Shown: in pieces, positions 24,126 to 33,995 of the stretch | Layout of the letters: the number at the start of each line of letters is the position of its first letter | Position numbering within the stretch: the first letter of the stretch is position 1 | From: Microbacterium indicum DSM 19969 | GTDB lineage: Bacteria > Actinomycetota > Actinomycetes > Actinomycetales > Microbacteriaceae | Length of the DNA stretch: 64,000 nt | Reading direction: 5' to 3' | NCBI RefSeq assembly: GCF_000422385.1 | Contig: NZ_AULR01000002.1 | Coordinates: forward strand, 310,001 to 374,000 | Made by a program: the position numbers and the translations under genes | Notes under the pieces: generated by a model | The model's database searches: none | Seen by the model: the letters and a program-made list of their open reading frames with translations, nothing else | Told to the model about the DNA's origin: nothing

Positions 24126-24155
24126 CGTGCGCGCGACCCGGAGGCCGCGCGCACG
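24126..24155 (-). terminator. Terminator of the Rpf/LysM gene
   Basis: A 10-bp perfect stem (CGTGCGCGCG-type arms) with a 10-nt loop, 20 nt past the stop of the secreted LysM protein gene. Confidence 0.65.
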
Positions 24156-24175
24156 CGTGGGGACGATCGAACGGA

Positions 24176-25039
<864 letters not shown>

Positions 25040-25149
25040 TCAAGATCGAGACACTACGCCTACATCACGGTTCGATAACAAATCCATCCAGGACCTTGTC
25101 AGCTGAGCCCTAAGTTCGGCGCCTCCTGTGGGCACGTGAAAACCCCTGG

Positions 25150-26175
25150 TCAGCGCCAGCCCAGCGCGGGCGCGACGTGCGTGAGGATCGACTCGATGAC
25201 ATGGGCGTTGTAGTCGACGCCGAGCTGGTTCGGGATCGTCAGCAGCAGCGTGTCGGCCTCGGCGATCGCCTCCTCGTTGCGCAGCTGTTCGATCAGCTCG
25301 TCGGGCTCCGCCGCGTAGGAGCGGCCGAAGATCGCGGTCGACGCACCCTCGATGCGTCCGATCTGGTCTTCTCCGTCGCCGCTCGCGAGGAAGTAGCGCC
25401 GATCCATGTCGTTCGTGATCGCGAAGATCGAGCGCGACACCGACGTGCGCGGCTCGAAGCCCCACTTCTCGGAGTCCCACGCGTCCTTGAACACGCGGAG
25501 CTGCTTCGCCTGCTGCACGTGGAACGGCTCGTCGGACTCGTGATCCTTGAGCGTCGAGCTCATGAGGTTCATGCCCATCTCGGCCGCCCACCGTGCGGTG
25601 CGGTCGGATCCCGCACCCCACCAGATCCGCTCGCGCAGGCCCGGGCTGTGCGGCTCGATGCGCAGGAGCCCCGGCGGGTTCGGGAACATCGGACGCGGGT
25701 TGGGCTCGGCGAAGCCCTCACCCCCGAGCAGCTGCAGGAGCAGCTCGGTCTTCTGTCTCGCGGCCTCGGCACCCGTCGGGTCGTCCTCGGCCGAGGAGAA
25801 GCCGAAGTACTTCCAGCCGTCGATGACCTGCTCGGGTGACCCACGCGAGATGCCGAGCTGCAGCCGGCGGTCCGAGATGAGGTCGGCCGCGCCCGCGTCC
25901 TCGACCATGTACATCGGGTTCTCGTAGCGCATGTCGATCACGCCGGTGCCGAGCTCGATCCGCGACGTCTTGGCGCCCGCCGCGGCGAGGAGCGGGAAGG
26001 GGCTCGCGAGCTGCTGCGCGAAGTGGTGCACCCGGAAGTAGGCGCCGTCGGCGCCCAGATCCTCGGCCGCCTGAGCGAGGTCGATCGACTGGTGGAGGAC
26101 GTCGCTCGCCGAGCGCGTGCCGGACTGCGGATGATCCGTCCAGTGCCCGAAAGAGAGAAACCCGATCTTCTTCAT
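25150..26175 (-). CDS. LLM class flavin-dependent oxidoreductase
   Basis: A 341-residue luciferase-like monooxygenase family protein (TIM barrel, FMN or F420 cofactor). It starts MKKIGFLSFGHWTDHP and shows AEDLGADGAYFRVHHFAQQ, the strand RIELGTGVIDMRYENP and the LQLGISRGSPE turn that binds the cofactor phosphate. The substrate cannot be told. It is translated with the SGNH hydrolase upstream through a 4-nt ATGA overlap. No terminator is clear in the following 225 nt before the Rpf leader. Confidence 0.88.
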   Translation of the reverse strand: MKKIGFLSFGHWTDHPQSGTRSASDVLHQSIDLAQAAEDLGADGAYFRVHHFAQQLASPFPLLAAAGAKTSRIELGTGVIDMRYENPMYMVEDAGAADLISDRRLQLGISRGSPEQVIDGWKYFGFSSAEDDPTGAEAARQKTELLLQLLGGEGFAEPNPRPMFPNPPGLLRIEPHSPGLRERIWWGAGSDRTARWAAEMGMNLMSSTLKDHESDEPFHVQQAKQLRVFKDAWDSEKWGFEPRTSVSRSIFAITNDMDRRYFLASGDGEDQIGRIEGASTAIFGRSYAAEPDELIEQLRNEEAIAEADTLLLTIPNQLGVDYNAHVIESILTHVAPALGWR

Positions 26176-26954
26176 GAATCCATTCTGACGGATGGATCAG
26201 GCGGGGGGGCGACCGTGACCCAATCCCCGTACTTCGGCACGCGGCCGTCACCCGACGACCGGCCCATCAGGCGGCGCCTGACCCACGGCCCGACGTGCTG
26301 GCGGTAGTAGTCGCGCGTCGAGAGGTGCGCCGCGCCCTCGCCCGGAGGATCCCACCAGCCCTCGGGGGCGCCGACGCCCACGGCGTGGAGGACCCGCGCC
26401 GCGACGCGGTGGTGCCCCCTGTGGTTCATGTGGAGGCGGTCGGGCGACCAGAACGACGGATCGCGCAGGCGTTCGTCGGTCCAGTTGATCGCCCACACGA
26501 GGTCGTCTCGTCGGCGGAATCGCGCCACGACCGCATCGCACAGCGCGTTGCCTCGGCGGCGGATCACGTTCCGCAGCGGCATGCCGCCCGACGGATCCGC
26601 CCCGGCGAGCAGGATCGGGGTGACGCCCTGCTCGTCGCATCGGCGGACCACCTTCGCGAAGGCGTCGACGACGCGCGAGATGGAATCTCCCGGCCGCAGG
26701 ATGTCGTTGCCTCCCGCGTTGAAGGCGAGGTGGGTGGGCCGCAGCGCGAGCGCCGGCTCGAGCTGCTCCTCGACGATGGGCCACGCGAGCCGGCCGCGGA
26801 TCGCCAGGTTGGCATACGAGATCGAGGCGCCCGTCTGGGCCGCCCACCCCTCGGCGGCGAGGTCGGCCCAGCCGCGCGGCGTGCCGTCGGGCCGCTCGTC
26901 GCCGACCCCCTCGGTGAAGGAGTCGCCGATGGCCACGAACCGCACGTCACTCAC
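26172..26954 (-). CDS. SGNH/GDSL hydrolase family protein
   Basis: A 260-residue esterase-like protein. Block I FVAIGDSFTEGVGDERP (catalytic Ser), block III FNAGGNDILRPG (GxND) and block V with SPDRLHMNHRGHHRVA (Asp and His of the triad) are all present, so it should be an active lipase/esterase or carbohydrate esterase. No signal peptide is seen, so it may be cytoplasmic. The start is GTG with TACACT 7 nt upstream and no SD, a leaderless arrangement. The LLM gene follows with a 4-nt overlap. Confidence 0.9.
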   Translation of the reverse strand: MSDVRFVAIGDSFTEGVGDERPDGTPRGWADLAAEGWAAQTGASISYANLAIRGRLAWPIVEEQLEPALALRPTHLAFNAGGNDILRPGDSISRVVDAFAKVVRRCDEQGVTPILLAGADPSGGMPLRNVIRRRGNALCDAVVARFRRRDDLVWAINWTDERLRDPSFWSPDRLHMNHRGHHRVAARVLHAVGVGAPEGWWDPPGEGAAHLSTRDYYRQHVGPWVRRRLMGRSSGDGRVPKYGDWVTVAPPPDPSVRMDS

Positions 26955-26978
26955 GATGCCGAGTGTATGCCTCTCGGG

Positions 26979-28292
26979 CTATGCGTTGTCGAGCGTCTCG
27001 AGGTCGCGCCCGCGCAGGTCGCCGAGGCCCCACGCGCTCGCGGCCGCGATGACGAAGAAGATCGCGAAGACGACGAAGACGAGCGTCGGGCCCGACACCC
27101 CGAGCGCCCACGGCGTGAAGAGAGGCGCGATGATCGAGGCGATGCGGCCGACGCCCGCGGCCCACCCGGCGCCCGTCGCGCGCACGGCGGTCGGGTAGGT
27201 CTCGGGGCTCACCGCGTAGAGCGAGCCCCACGCGCCGAGGTTGAAGAACGACAGGAGGCTGCCGAAGAGCAGGATCTGCCAGACCTCTCCCGCCGACCCG
27301 AAGAGGATCGCGGCGACGGCCGACCCGACGAGGAAGGTCGAGAGGGTCGCGCGGCGCCCCCACACCTCGATGAGCCACGCGGCGACCGCATACCCGGGCA
27401 GCTGGGCGAGCGTGATGATGAGGGTGTACTCGAACGACCGGATGAGGTCGAATCCCTGCGCGACGAGGATCGAAGGGATCCAGATGAACGCGCCGTAGTA
27501 CGAGAAGTTCACGCAGAACCAGACGACCCACAGCGCCACGGTGCGCGGAGCGAGGCCGTCCTGGAACAGGGCCCGGATGCCGACGCGGGGCGCCTTCGCG
27601 ACGGGTGCCGAGGCAGGCTCGGCGGCGGCGCGCGCGCCCGCGAACTCGGCGACGACCTTCTCGGCCTCGGCCGTGCGGCCGCGGGACTCGAGCCAGCGCG
27701 CCGACTCGGGCAGGCCCCAGCGCACGATGATCGCGTACACGGCGGGGACGGCCCCGAGCGCGAACGCCCACCGCCACCCGTTCTCGAGCGGCACGACGAA
27801 GTACCCGATGACGGCCGACGCCGTCCACCCGAGCGCCCAGAAGGCCTCGAGGATCACGACGAGGCGCCCGCGGATCCGCGTCGGAGCGAACTCGCTCACG
27901 TAGGTCGACGCGACGGGCAGCTCGGATCCGAGCCCCAGGCCCACGAAGAAGCGGAGGATCAGCAGGGCCCCGACCCCGCCGACGAGGGCGCTCGCGCCGG
28001 TCGCGATGCCGTAGATGAGGAGCGTGATCGCGAAGACCTGGCGCCGGCCGAAGCGGTCGGCGAGGAGGCCGCCGATGCTCGCGCCGATCGCCATGCCGAC
28101 GAAGCCGATCGACGTGATCCAGCCCGTCGTCGCGGGGGCGAGGCCCCACTCCTGCGCGAGCGCCGCGATGATGAACGAGATGAGCCCGACGTCCATGGCG
28201 TCGAGGGCCCAGCCGAGCCCCGACCCCGTGAGGATCTTCAGGTGCTTGCGGCCGAACGGCAGCGCGTCGAGACGCGCGGAGGGAGAGGTCAT
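26979..28292 (-). CDS. MFS transporter, metabolite:H+ symporter type
   Basis: A 437-residue major facilitator with twelve hydrophobic segments. It carries GWALDAMDVGLISFIIAAL in helix 1, GGLLADRFGRRQVFAI (the loop 2-3 motif), the LRFFVGLGLGSELPVASTYVSE helix and the central PESARWLESRGR, as in sugar porter and aromatic-acid/metabolite symporter groups. The substrate is unknown. TAACCT is 6 nt upstream of the ATG, and the whole start region lies in a 34-bp palindrome that could bind a repressor. The DUF885 gene upstream on the same strand ends 43 nt away. Confidence 0.88.
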   Translation of the reverse strand: MTSPSARLDALPFGRKHLKILTGSGLGWALDAMDVGLISFIIAALAQEWGLAPATTGWITSIGFVGMAIGASIGGLLADRFGRRQVFAITLLIYGIATGASALVGGVGALLILRFFVGLGLGSELPVASTYVSEFAPTRIRGRLVVILEAFWALGWTASAVIGYFVVPLENGWRWAFALGAVPAVYAIIVRWGLPESARWLESRGRTAEAEKVVAEFAGARAAAEPASAPVAKAPRVGIRALFQDGLAPRTVALWVVWFCVNFSYYGAFIWIPSILVAQGFDLIRSFEYTLIITLAQLPGYAVAAWLIEVWGRRATLSTFLVGSAVAAILFGSAGEVWQILLFGSLLSFFNLGAWGSLYAVSPETYPTAVRATGAGWAAGVGRIASIIAPLFTPWALGVSGPTLVFVVFAIFFVIAAASAWGLGDLRGRDLETLDNA

Positions 28293-28319
28293 GGTGACAG
28301 GTTAGTGTCACCATGACCT
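28286..28319 (-). promoter_or_regulatory. 34-bp palindrome over the MFS start, candidate operator
   Basis: Arms AGGTCATGGTGACA and TGTCACCATGACCT (14 bp each, perfect) flank a 6-nt centre. It covers the putative -10 box TAACCT and the ATG of the MFS gene. As DNA it is a good dimeric repressor site; as RNA it could terminate the DUF885 transcript or hide the MFS start codon. No T-tract follows, which favours an operator. Confidence 0.6.
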
Positions 28320-28334
28320 TAAGCACGAATCGGC

Positions 28335-29996
28335 TCAGCCGGCGAGGGCCGAGCGGAGGGTGTCGAGCCCGACTCCCCCGATGTCGAGGGCGCGCCGGTG
28401 GAACTCCTTGATCGAGAACGCGTCGCCCTCGCGGCGCTCCACGTCGTCGCGCAGCTGCTCCCAGATGCGCTGACCGACCTTGTACGACGGCGCCTGTCCC
28501 GGCCAGCCCAGGTAGCGGTTGACCTCGAATCGCACGAACGCGTCGTCCATGTTGACGTTGCGACGCATGAACTCGAGCGCGTAGTCGGCGTCCCACTTCT
28601 GGTGACTGTCGGGGCGGCGCTTGCCGAGGTGCACGCCGATGTCGAGCACGACCCGGGCGGCGCGCATGCGCTGGCCGTCGAGCATGCCGAGCCGGTCGGC
28701 CGGATCCTCGAGGTAGCCCAGCTGCTCCATGAGGCGTTCGGCATAGAGCGCCCACCCCTCGGCGTGCCCCGACGAACCGGCGATGAGGCGGCGCCAGCTG
28801 TTGAGCTGGCCGCGGTTGACGACCGCCTGCGCGATCTGCAGGTGGTGCCCCGGGACGCCCTCGTGATACACCGTCGTGAGCTCGCGCCACGTGTCGAACT
28901 CGGTGACGCCCTCGGGGACCGACCACCACATGCGGCCGGGGCGGGAGAAGTCGTCGCTCGGGCCCGTGTAGTAGATCTCGCCCGACGTCGTGGGCGCGAT
29001 CATGCACTCGATTGTGCGGATCGGCTCGGCGATGTCGAAGTGGCTTCCGCCGAGCGCGGCGACCGCCTCGTCGGCGGTGCGCTGCATCCACTCGCGGAGC
29101 GCCTCGGTTCCGGAGAGCTTGCGCGACGCGTCCTGCTCGAGGAACGCGATCGCCTCGGCGACCGACGCTCCGGGCCGGATCTCGCGGGCGACGGCCTCCT
29201 GCTCGGCCGTCATGCGGGCGAGCTCCTCGAGGCCCCAGTCGTAGGTTTCGTCGAGGTCGATCTCGGCGCCGAGGAAGCGCCGCGAGTGCAGCGCGTACAG
29301 GTTGCGGCCGACGGCGTCGACATCGGTCGCGCGCGGTGCGAGGACGCCCTCGAGGAAGCGCGCGAGGCGCGCGTAGGCGGAGCGGGCCGCGTCGGCTCCC
29401 GCCGACAGGTCGGATGCGAGGCCTGAGGTGGCCTCGGGCACGCCCCCGACGAGCTCGTCGAAGAACCCGCCGGGCTCGGCGTAGCTGCGAGCCTGCGCCG
29501 CGACCTCGTGCACCTGGCGCGCGGCCGGGACGACGCCCTGCTGGATCCCCTCGCGCAGCGTCTCGAGGTATCCGTCGATCGCGTCGGGGACGCCCGCCAT
29601 GCGCTTCGCGACGACGGCCCAGTCGTCGGCAGTGCCCGTCGGCATGAGGTCGTACGCCTGCCGGATGTCCTGCGCCGGGCTCTCGAGCACGTTCAGGTCG
29701 CGGAGGTGCCAGCGCGCGGCGTGCAGCTCGATGTCGAGGCGCAGCTCGGACGCGAGGTCCATCTGCGTCACGCGGTCGACGTCGTCGACGGGCGCCTCCG
29801 CCTCGAGCGCCGCGAGGGTGCGGCGTGCCGCCTCCGCACGGGCCTCGTGCCCCGCGGGCGAGTAGTCGCCGTAGCGGTCGTTCACCTCGTTGCGCCCGAT
29901 GTAGGTGCCGAGGGTCGGGCTCAGCTCGACGAGCTCGTCGACCCACCCCTCGGCGATGCGGTCGATCGGGGTCTGTGCGCGGGTGTCGTTCGTCAT
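28335..29996 (-). CDS. DUF885 family metallopeptidase-like protein
   Basis: A 553-residue soluble protein of the DUF885 family, related to M1/M2-like zinc peptidases. The zinc-binding helix TVYHEGVPGHHLQIAQ (HExxxHH form, about residue 375) and the downstream GHAEGWALYAERL helix with the third ligand are present. It begins TPIDRIAEGWVDELVELSPTLGTYIG, the usual DUF885 N-terminus, and has no signal peptide. The family is thought to include carboxypeptidases, but the substrate is not established. It lies 30 nt downstream of polA on the same strand. Confidence 0.87.
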   Translation of the reverse strand: MTNDTRAQTPIDRIAEGWVDELVELSPTLGTYIGRNEVNDRYGDYSPAGHEARAEAARRTLAALEAEAPVDDVDRVTQMDLASELRLDIELHAARWHLRDLNVLESPAQDIRQAYDLMPTGTADDWAVVAKRMAGVPDAIDGYLETLREGIQQGVVPAARQVHEVAAQARSYAEPGGFFDELVGGVPEATSGLASDLSAGADAARSAYARLARFLEGVLAPRATDVDAVGRNLYALHSRRFLGAEIDLDETYDWGLEELARMTAEQEAVAREIRPGASVAEAIAFLEQDASRKLSGTEALREWMQRTADEAVAALGGSHFDIAEPIRTIECMIAPTTSGEIYYTGPSDDFSRPGRMWWSVPEGVTEFDTWRELTTVYHEGVPGHHLQIAQAVVNRGQLNSWRRLIAGSSGHAEGWALYAERLMEQLGYLEDPADRLGMLDGQRMRAARVVLDIGVHLGKRRPDSHQKWDADYALEFMRRNVNMDDAFVRFEVNRYLGWPGQAPSYKVGQRIWEQLRDDVERREGDAFSIKEFHRRALDIGGVGLDTLRSALAG

Positions 29997-30026
29997 GTGC
30001 TCGCTCTTCGCTTCGCGTTCCGTGTG

Positions 30027-32660
30027 TCAGTGCGCCGCGTCGTTCCAGTCGCGCCCGTGGCCCATCTGCACCGAGAGCGGCACCGTGAGCTGGGCCGCGC
30101 CCTGCATGCGGTCGGACACGATGCGTTCGACGTCATCGGCCTCGCCCGGGGCGACCTCGACGACGACCTCGTCGTGGATCTGCAGGAGCAGCCGCGAGCG
30201 GAGGGGTCGCAGGTCGTCGGCGATGCCGAACAGCGCGATCTTCATGATGTCCGCAGCACTGCCCTGGATCGGCGCATTGAGCGCGGCGCGTTCGGCGTTC
30301 TCGCGCAGGACGCGGTTGGGGCTCGTGAGGTCGGGGAACGGGCGGCGGCGGCCGAAGATCGTCTCGGTGTAGCCGGCTTCCTTCGCCTTCTCGACCGATG
30401 CGCGCAGATAGTCGCGCACGGCGCCGAAGCGCTCGAAGTAGCCCATCATCAGCTGCTTCGCCTCCTTCTGCTCGATGCCCAGCTGCTTCGCGAGGCCGAA
30501 CGCCGAGAGTCCGTACACGAGGCCGTAGGACATCGCCTTGACCTTGCTGCGCATCTCGGGCGTCACGTCGGCGGGATCGACGCCGAACACCTGCGCGCCG
30601 ACGAACCGGTGCAAGTCCTCCCCCGCGTTGAACGCCGCGACGAGCCCCGGATCCTCGGAGAGATGCGCCATGATGCGCATCTCGATCTGCGAGTAGTCGG
30701 CGGTGAGCAGGGTGTCGAATCCCGCACCGACCTCGAAGGCTGCGCGGATCCGCTTCGACTCCTCGGTGCGGACGGGGATGTTCTGCAGGTTGGGGTCAGT
30801 GCTCGAGAGGCGCCCCGTCTGGCTTCCCGTCTGGAGATAGGTCGTGTGCACGCGCGCGTCGTCGGGCGAGATCGCCGCGTCGAGGCCGTCGATGATCTGC
30901 TTGAGTTTCGTCGCCTCGCGGTGCCGCAGCAGGTGTTCGAGGAACGGATGGCCCGTCTTGGCCTGCAGGTCGGCGAGGGCCGCGGCGTCGGTCGTGTATC
31001 CCGTCTTCGTCTTGCGCGTCTTCGGCAGCTCGAGCTCCTCGAAGAGCACCTGCTGGAGCTGCTTAGGCGAGCCGAGGTTCACCTCGCGGCCGATCTCGTC
31101 GTACGCGAACAGCGCGATCCCCGCCGCGCGATCGCCGAGCTCTGCGGAGAACGTCGAGAGCTTCTCGTGCGAGACGGTGACGCCCGCGACCTCCATGTCG
31201 GCGAGCGCCAGAAGCGTGGGCATCTCGATGTCGAGGAGGATGCGCCGGGATCCCTCGGGCAGCTCAGCCGTGATCGCGTCGGCGACGCGGAGCGCGTACC
31301 AGGAGAGCTGGCCGGGCGTCGCGCCGTCGGTCTCGGGCACGAGCTGGGCCGGGTCGGCCTCGGGCAGCTTTTCGCCGAGGTAGCGGTCGACGAGGTGGGC
31401 GAGGGTCTTGTCGGGGAACGCGGGCCGCGCGACCCACCCGGCGATGAGGGCGTCGTTCGCGAGGCCGCGCACCTCGACCCCGGCCCGGATGAGCGCCTTG
31501 ACCTGGGTCTTCGCGTCGCAGAGGACCTTGGGCGCGTCCGACGCGAACCACGGTGCCACGGCGCCGCGCACCTCGTCGGACCACGCGGCCTCGACGGCGG
31601 CGTCGGCGGTCGCGAGGCCCAGGCGCACGGGCAGCCCGCCCTCGATGACGACCGTCACGCCGACGGGCCGCTCGGGGTCGGCGAACCAGCCCGCGAGCGT
31701 CTCGGCGTCGAGCTCCTCGACGGCCGGCGCAGCCGGCTGCTCGGGCGCGGACTCGCCCGCGGGCGCCTCGCCGCCCATCGCCGTGAGCACGCGTCCCAGC
31801 AGCGAGCGGAACTCGAGCTCGGAGAAGATGTCGCGGACGGCCTTCTCGTCGGCGGCGACGAGCTCGAGCTGGTCGAGCTCGACCGGCACCTCGATGTCGT
31901 CGAGCAGCCGGTTGAGGCGCCGGTTGCGCCTGACGTCGTCGATGTGGTCGCGCAGGTTCTGGCCCACGACGCCCTTGATGCCGTCGGCGCCCGCGAGGAT
32001 CGCGTCGAGCGACCCGAACTGCGTGAGCCACTTGACGGCGGTCTTCTCGCCCACCTTCGGCACGCCGGGGAGGTTGTCGGCCTTCTCGCCGACGAGCGCC
32101 GCGACGTCGGGGTACTGCTCGGGAGGGATCCCGTAGCGCTCCTCGACGGCGGCCGGGTCGTATCGCTTGAGCTTCGACACGCCCTGCACCGACGGGTAGA
32201 GCAGCGTGACCTCGTCGTTGACGAGCTGGATCGCGTCGCGGTCTCCGGAGACGACGAGGACGTCGTACCCGGCGGCCGACCCGCGCTTCGCGAGCGTCGC
32301 GAGGATGTCGTCGGCCTCGAAGCCGTCCTTCTCGAGCACCGTGATGTTCATCGCCTCGAGCGCCTGCTTGAGAAGCGGGATCTGTCCCTTGAACTCGGCG
32401 GGCGTCGCGTCGCGCCCCTCCTTGTAGTCGGGGTACTCCTCCTTGCGGAACGTCTTGTCCGACACGTCGAACGCGACGGCGACGTGGGTCGGCTTCTCGT
32501 TCTTCAGGAGGTTGATGAACATCGACAGGAACCCGTGGATCCCGTTGGTGTGCTGGCCCTGCGCGTTGACGAACGTGTCGACGGGCAGGGCAAAGAACGC
32601 CCGGAAGGCGAGCGAATGGCCGTCGACGATGAGCAGAGTAGGCTTCGTGGGGTCCGTCAC
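30027..32660 (-). CDS. polA: DNA polymerase I
   Basis: An 877-residue replication and repair polymerase. Residues 1-300 form the 5' nuclease domain (LLIVDGHSLAFRAFF, VVSGDRDAIQLV). The 3'-5' exonuclease domain is degenerate, with no DxE-type metal site, as in other actinobacteria. The polymerase domain has motif A LLTADYSQIEMRIMAHLS, motif B RSKVKAMSYGLVYGLSAFG and motif C LLQIHDEVVVEV. I chose the GTG giving MTDPTKPTLL, because TACCCT sits 6 nt upstream; an upstream GTG adding eight residues is the alternative. It is divergent from the thioesterase gene. Confidence 0.95.
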   Translation of the reverse strand: MTDPTKPTLLIVDGHSLAFRAFFALPVDTFVNAQGQHTNGIHGFLSMFINLLKNEKPTHVAVAFDVSDKTFRKEEYPDYKEGRDATPAEFKGQIPLLKQALEAMNITVLEKDGFEADDILATLAKRGSAAGYDVLVVSGDRDAIQLVNDEVTLLYPSVQGVSKLKRYDPAAVEERYGIPPEQYPDVAALVGEKADNLPGVPKVGEKTAVKWLTQFGSLDAILAGADGIKGVVGQNLRDHIDDVRRNRRLNRLLDDIEVPVELDQLELVAADEKAVRDIFSELEFRSLLGRVLTAMGGEAPAGESAPEQPAAPAVEELDAETLAGWFADPERPVGVTVVIEGGLPVRLGLATADAAVEAAWSDEVRGAVAPWFASDAPKVLCDAKTQVKALIRAGVEVRGLANDALIAGWVARPAFPDKTLAHLVDRYLGEKLPEADPAQLVPETDGATPGQLSWYALRVADAITAELPEGSRRILLDIEMPTLLALADMEVAGVTVSHEKLSTFSAELGDRAAGIALFAYDEIGREVNLGSPKQLQQVLFEELELPKTRKTKTGYTTDAAALADLQAKTGHPFLEHLLRHREATKLKQIIDGLDAAISPDDARVHTTYLQTGSQTGRLSSTDPNLQNIPVRTEESKRIRAAFEVGAGFDTLLTADYSQIEMRIMAHLSEDPGLVAAFNAGEDLHRFVGAQVFGVDPADVTPEMRSKVKAMSYGLVYGLSAFGLAKQLGIEQKEAKQLMMGYFERFGAVRDYLRASVEKAKEAGYTETIFGRRRPFPDLTSPNRVLRENAERAALNAPIQGSAADIMKIALFGIADDLRPLRSRLLLQIHDEVVVEVAPGEADDVERIVSDRMQGAAQLTVPLSVQMGHGRDWNDAAH

Positions 32661-32716
32661 CCCTCCAGGGTATTCGGCGACCACGACATTCGAATCCGGC
32701 CTGCCGAAGGAGCCCC

Positions 32717-33127
32717 GTGACAGACATCGACGCGCTGACCTGGATCCGCGAACGGGGCATGGGCGAGCTGGCCGAGAAGATGGGCGTCCGCTACACGGAG
32801 GCGTCAGACGAGCGGGTCGTCGCGACGATGCCGGTCGAGGGGAACCGCCAGCCGATCGGCCTCTTGCACGGCGGCGCGTACGTCGTCCTCGGCGAGTCGC
32901 TCGGCTCCATGGCGGCCAACATGCACGCGGGCGAGGGCCGGTACGCCGTCGGCGTCGACATCAACGCGACGCACACGTCCTCGGCGACCTCCGGACTCGT
33001 GACGGGCGTCTGCACGCCGATCCATCTCGGGCGGACCCTCACGGTGCACGAGATCATCGTGACCGACGAGCGCGGCCGCCGCTGCTCGACCATCCGCATC
33101 ACGAACCTCATCCGCGACCGCGCCTGA
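32717..33127 (+). CDS. Hotdog-fold thioesterase (PaaI/MenI-like)
   Basis: A 136-residue acyl-CoA thioesterase of the hotdog fold. The typical HGG segment is present in PIGLLHGGAYVVLGESLGSMAA (the E after the helix turn is the usual catalytic acid), followed by VGVDINATHTSSATSGLVTGV and TLTVHEIIVTDERG. It fits the PaaI/DHNA-CoA thioesterase group. GTG start with AAGGAG about 5 nt upstream. It sits between polA (divergent) and the PdtaR regulator (convergent), and ends in a shared terminator. Confidence 0.88.
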   Translation: MTDIDALTWIRERGMGELAEKMGVRYTEASDERVVATMPVEGNRQPIGLLHGGAYVVLGESLGSMAANMHAGEGRYAVGVDINATHTSSATSGLVTGVCTPIHLGRTLTVHEIIVTDERGRRCSTIRITNLIRDRA

Positions 33128-33131
33128 CACG

Positions 33132-33169
33132 GCGACGGCCCCGCCCCGTGAAGGGGACGGGGCCGTCGC
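33132..33169. terminator. Shared terminator, thioesterase and PdtaR regulator
   Basis: Twelve-bp outer stem (GCGACGGCCCCG/CGGGGCCGTCGC) plus an inner CCCC/GGGG pairing around a short loop. It lies 4 nt after the thioesterase stop and 14 nt past the stop of the convergent regulator gene. Confidence 0.85.
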
Positions 33170-33183
33170 GCGACGCGCGGGCG

Positions 33184-33798
33184 TCAGCTCTTCTTGGGCG
33201 AGAGCTGCTCGATGATCGCCTTCGCGACGTCCTGCATCGTGAGGCGGCGGTCCATCGAGGCCTTCTGGATCCAGCGGAACGCGTCGGGCTCGGAGAGGCC
33301 CATCTTCTCGTTGAGGAGGCCCTTGGCGCGGTCGACGAGCTTGCGGGTCTCGAAGCGCTCGACCATGTCCTGCACCTCGGCCTCGAGCGTGATGATCTGC
33401 TCGTGGCGGGCGAGGGCGATCTCGATCGCCGGGAGGAGATCGTTCGGCGTGAACGGCTTGACGACGTAGGCCAGCGCCCCCGCCTCGCTCGCGCGCTCGA
33501 CGAGGTCCTTCTGGCTGAACGCCGTGAGGAGCACGACGGGCGCGATGTTGTCCTTCGAAAGGCGCTCGGCCGCGGAGATGCCGTCGAGCTGAGGCATCTT
33601 GACGTCCATGACCACGAGGTCGGGACGCAGCTCGGTCGCGAGCTGCACAGCCGTCTCGCCGTCGCCCGCCTCTCCGACGACGTCGAAGCCGTTGTCGCGC
33701 AGGATCTCGACGATGTCGAGACGGATCAGCGACTCATCCTCGGCCACCACGACGCGGCGGGGCGCGGTCGCGTTCTCGTTCTGCTGCTCTTCGCTCAC
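33184..33798 (-). CDS. pdtaR: ANTAR-domain response regulator, PdtaR type
   Basis: A 204-residue regulator that should act on RNA. The receiver domain has the acidic pair E20-D21, phospho-acceptor D65 in LVVMDVKMPQLDG, and VVKPFTPNDLLPA with the conserved Lys. The C-terminal ANTAR domain (RFETRKLVDRAKGLLNEKMG and WIQKASMDRRLTMQDVA) binds paired hexaloop RNA hairpins and prevents termination. The homologue in M. tuberculosis, PdtaR (Rv1626), also lies near polA. I chose the GTG giving MSEEQQNENA, since TAGGAT is 7 nt upstream; an ATG three codons earlier is possible. Its partner kinase is not in the window. Confidence 0.9.
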   Translation of the reverse strand: MSEEQQNENATAPRRVVVAEDESLIRLDIVEILRDNGFDVVGEAGDGETAVQLATELRPDLVVMDVKMPQLDGISAAERLSKDNIAPVVLLTAFSQKDLVERASEAGALAYVVKPFTPNDLLPAIEIALARHEQIITLEAEVQDMVERFETRKLVDRAKGLLNEKMGLSEPDAFRWIQKASMDRRLTMQDVAKAIIEQLSPKKS

Positions 33799-33853
33799 GT
33801 CTTCCATCCTATTGCCAGGGTCTTCCCGCGCCCTGAAAGCGCGCGGAACTGTG

Positions 33854-33936
33854 TGCCGATGGTGGGACTCGAACCCACACGCCCGCGAGGACAGCGCATT
33901 TTGAGTGCGCCGCGTCTGCCGTTCCGCCACATCGGC
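33854..33936 (-). tRNA. tRNA-Leu (anticodon CAA)
   Basis: An 83-nt class II tRNA. The acceptor stem is GCCGATG/CATCGGC with discriminator A; the anticodon arm GCGCA-CTCAAAA-TGCGC places CAA in the anticodon; a long variable arm is followed by the T arm GTGGGTTCGAGTCCCAC. CCA is not encoded. Confidence 0.95.
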
Positions 33937-33937
33937 C

Positions 33938-33976
33938 AGGGTCCCGATCCTATCGAACCGACAGGACCGGGACCCT
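33938..33976 (-). terminator. Terminator of pyk
   Basis: AGGGTCCCG/CGGGACCCT arms with an inner TCCT/AGGA pairing, about 20 nt past the pyk stop and directly before the tRNA-Leu gene on the same strand. Confidence 0.75.
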
Positions 33977-33995
33977 CATGCGAAGCCCGCGGGTG

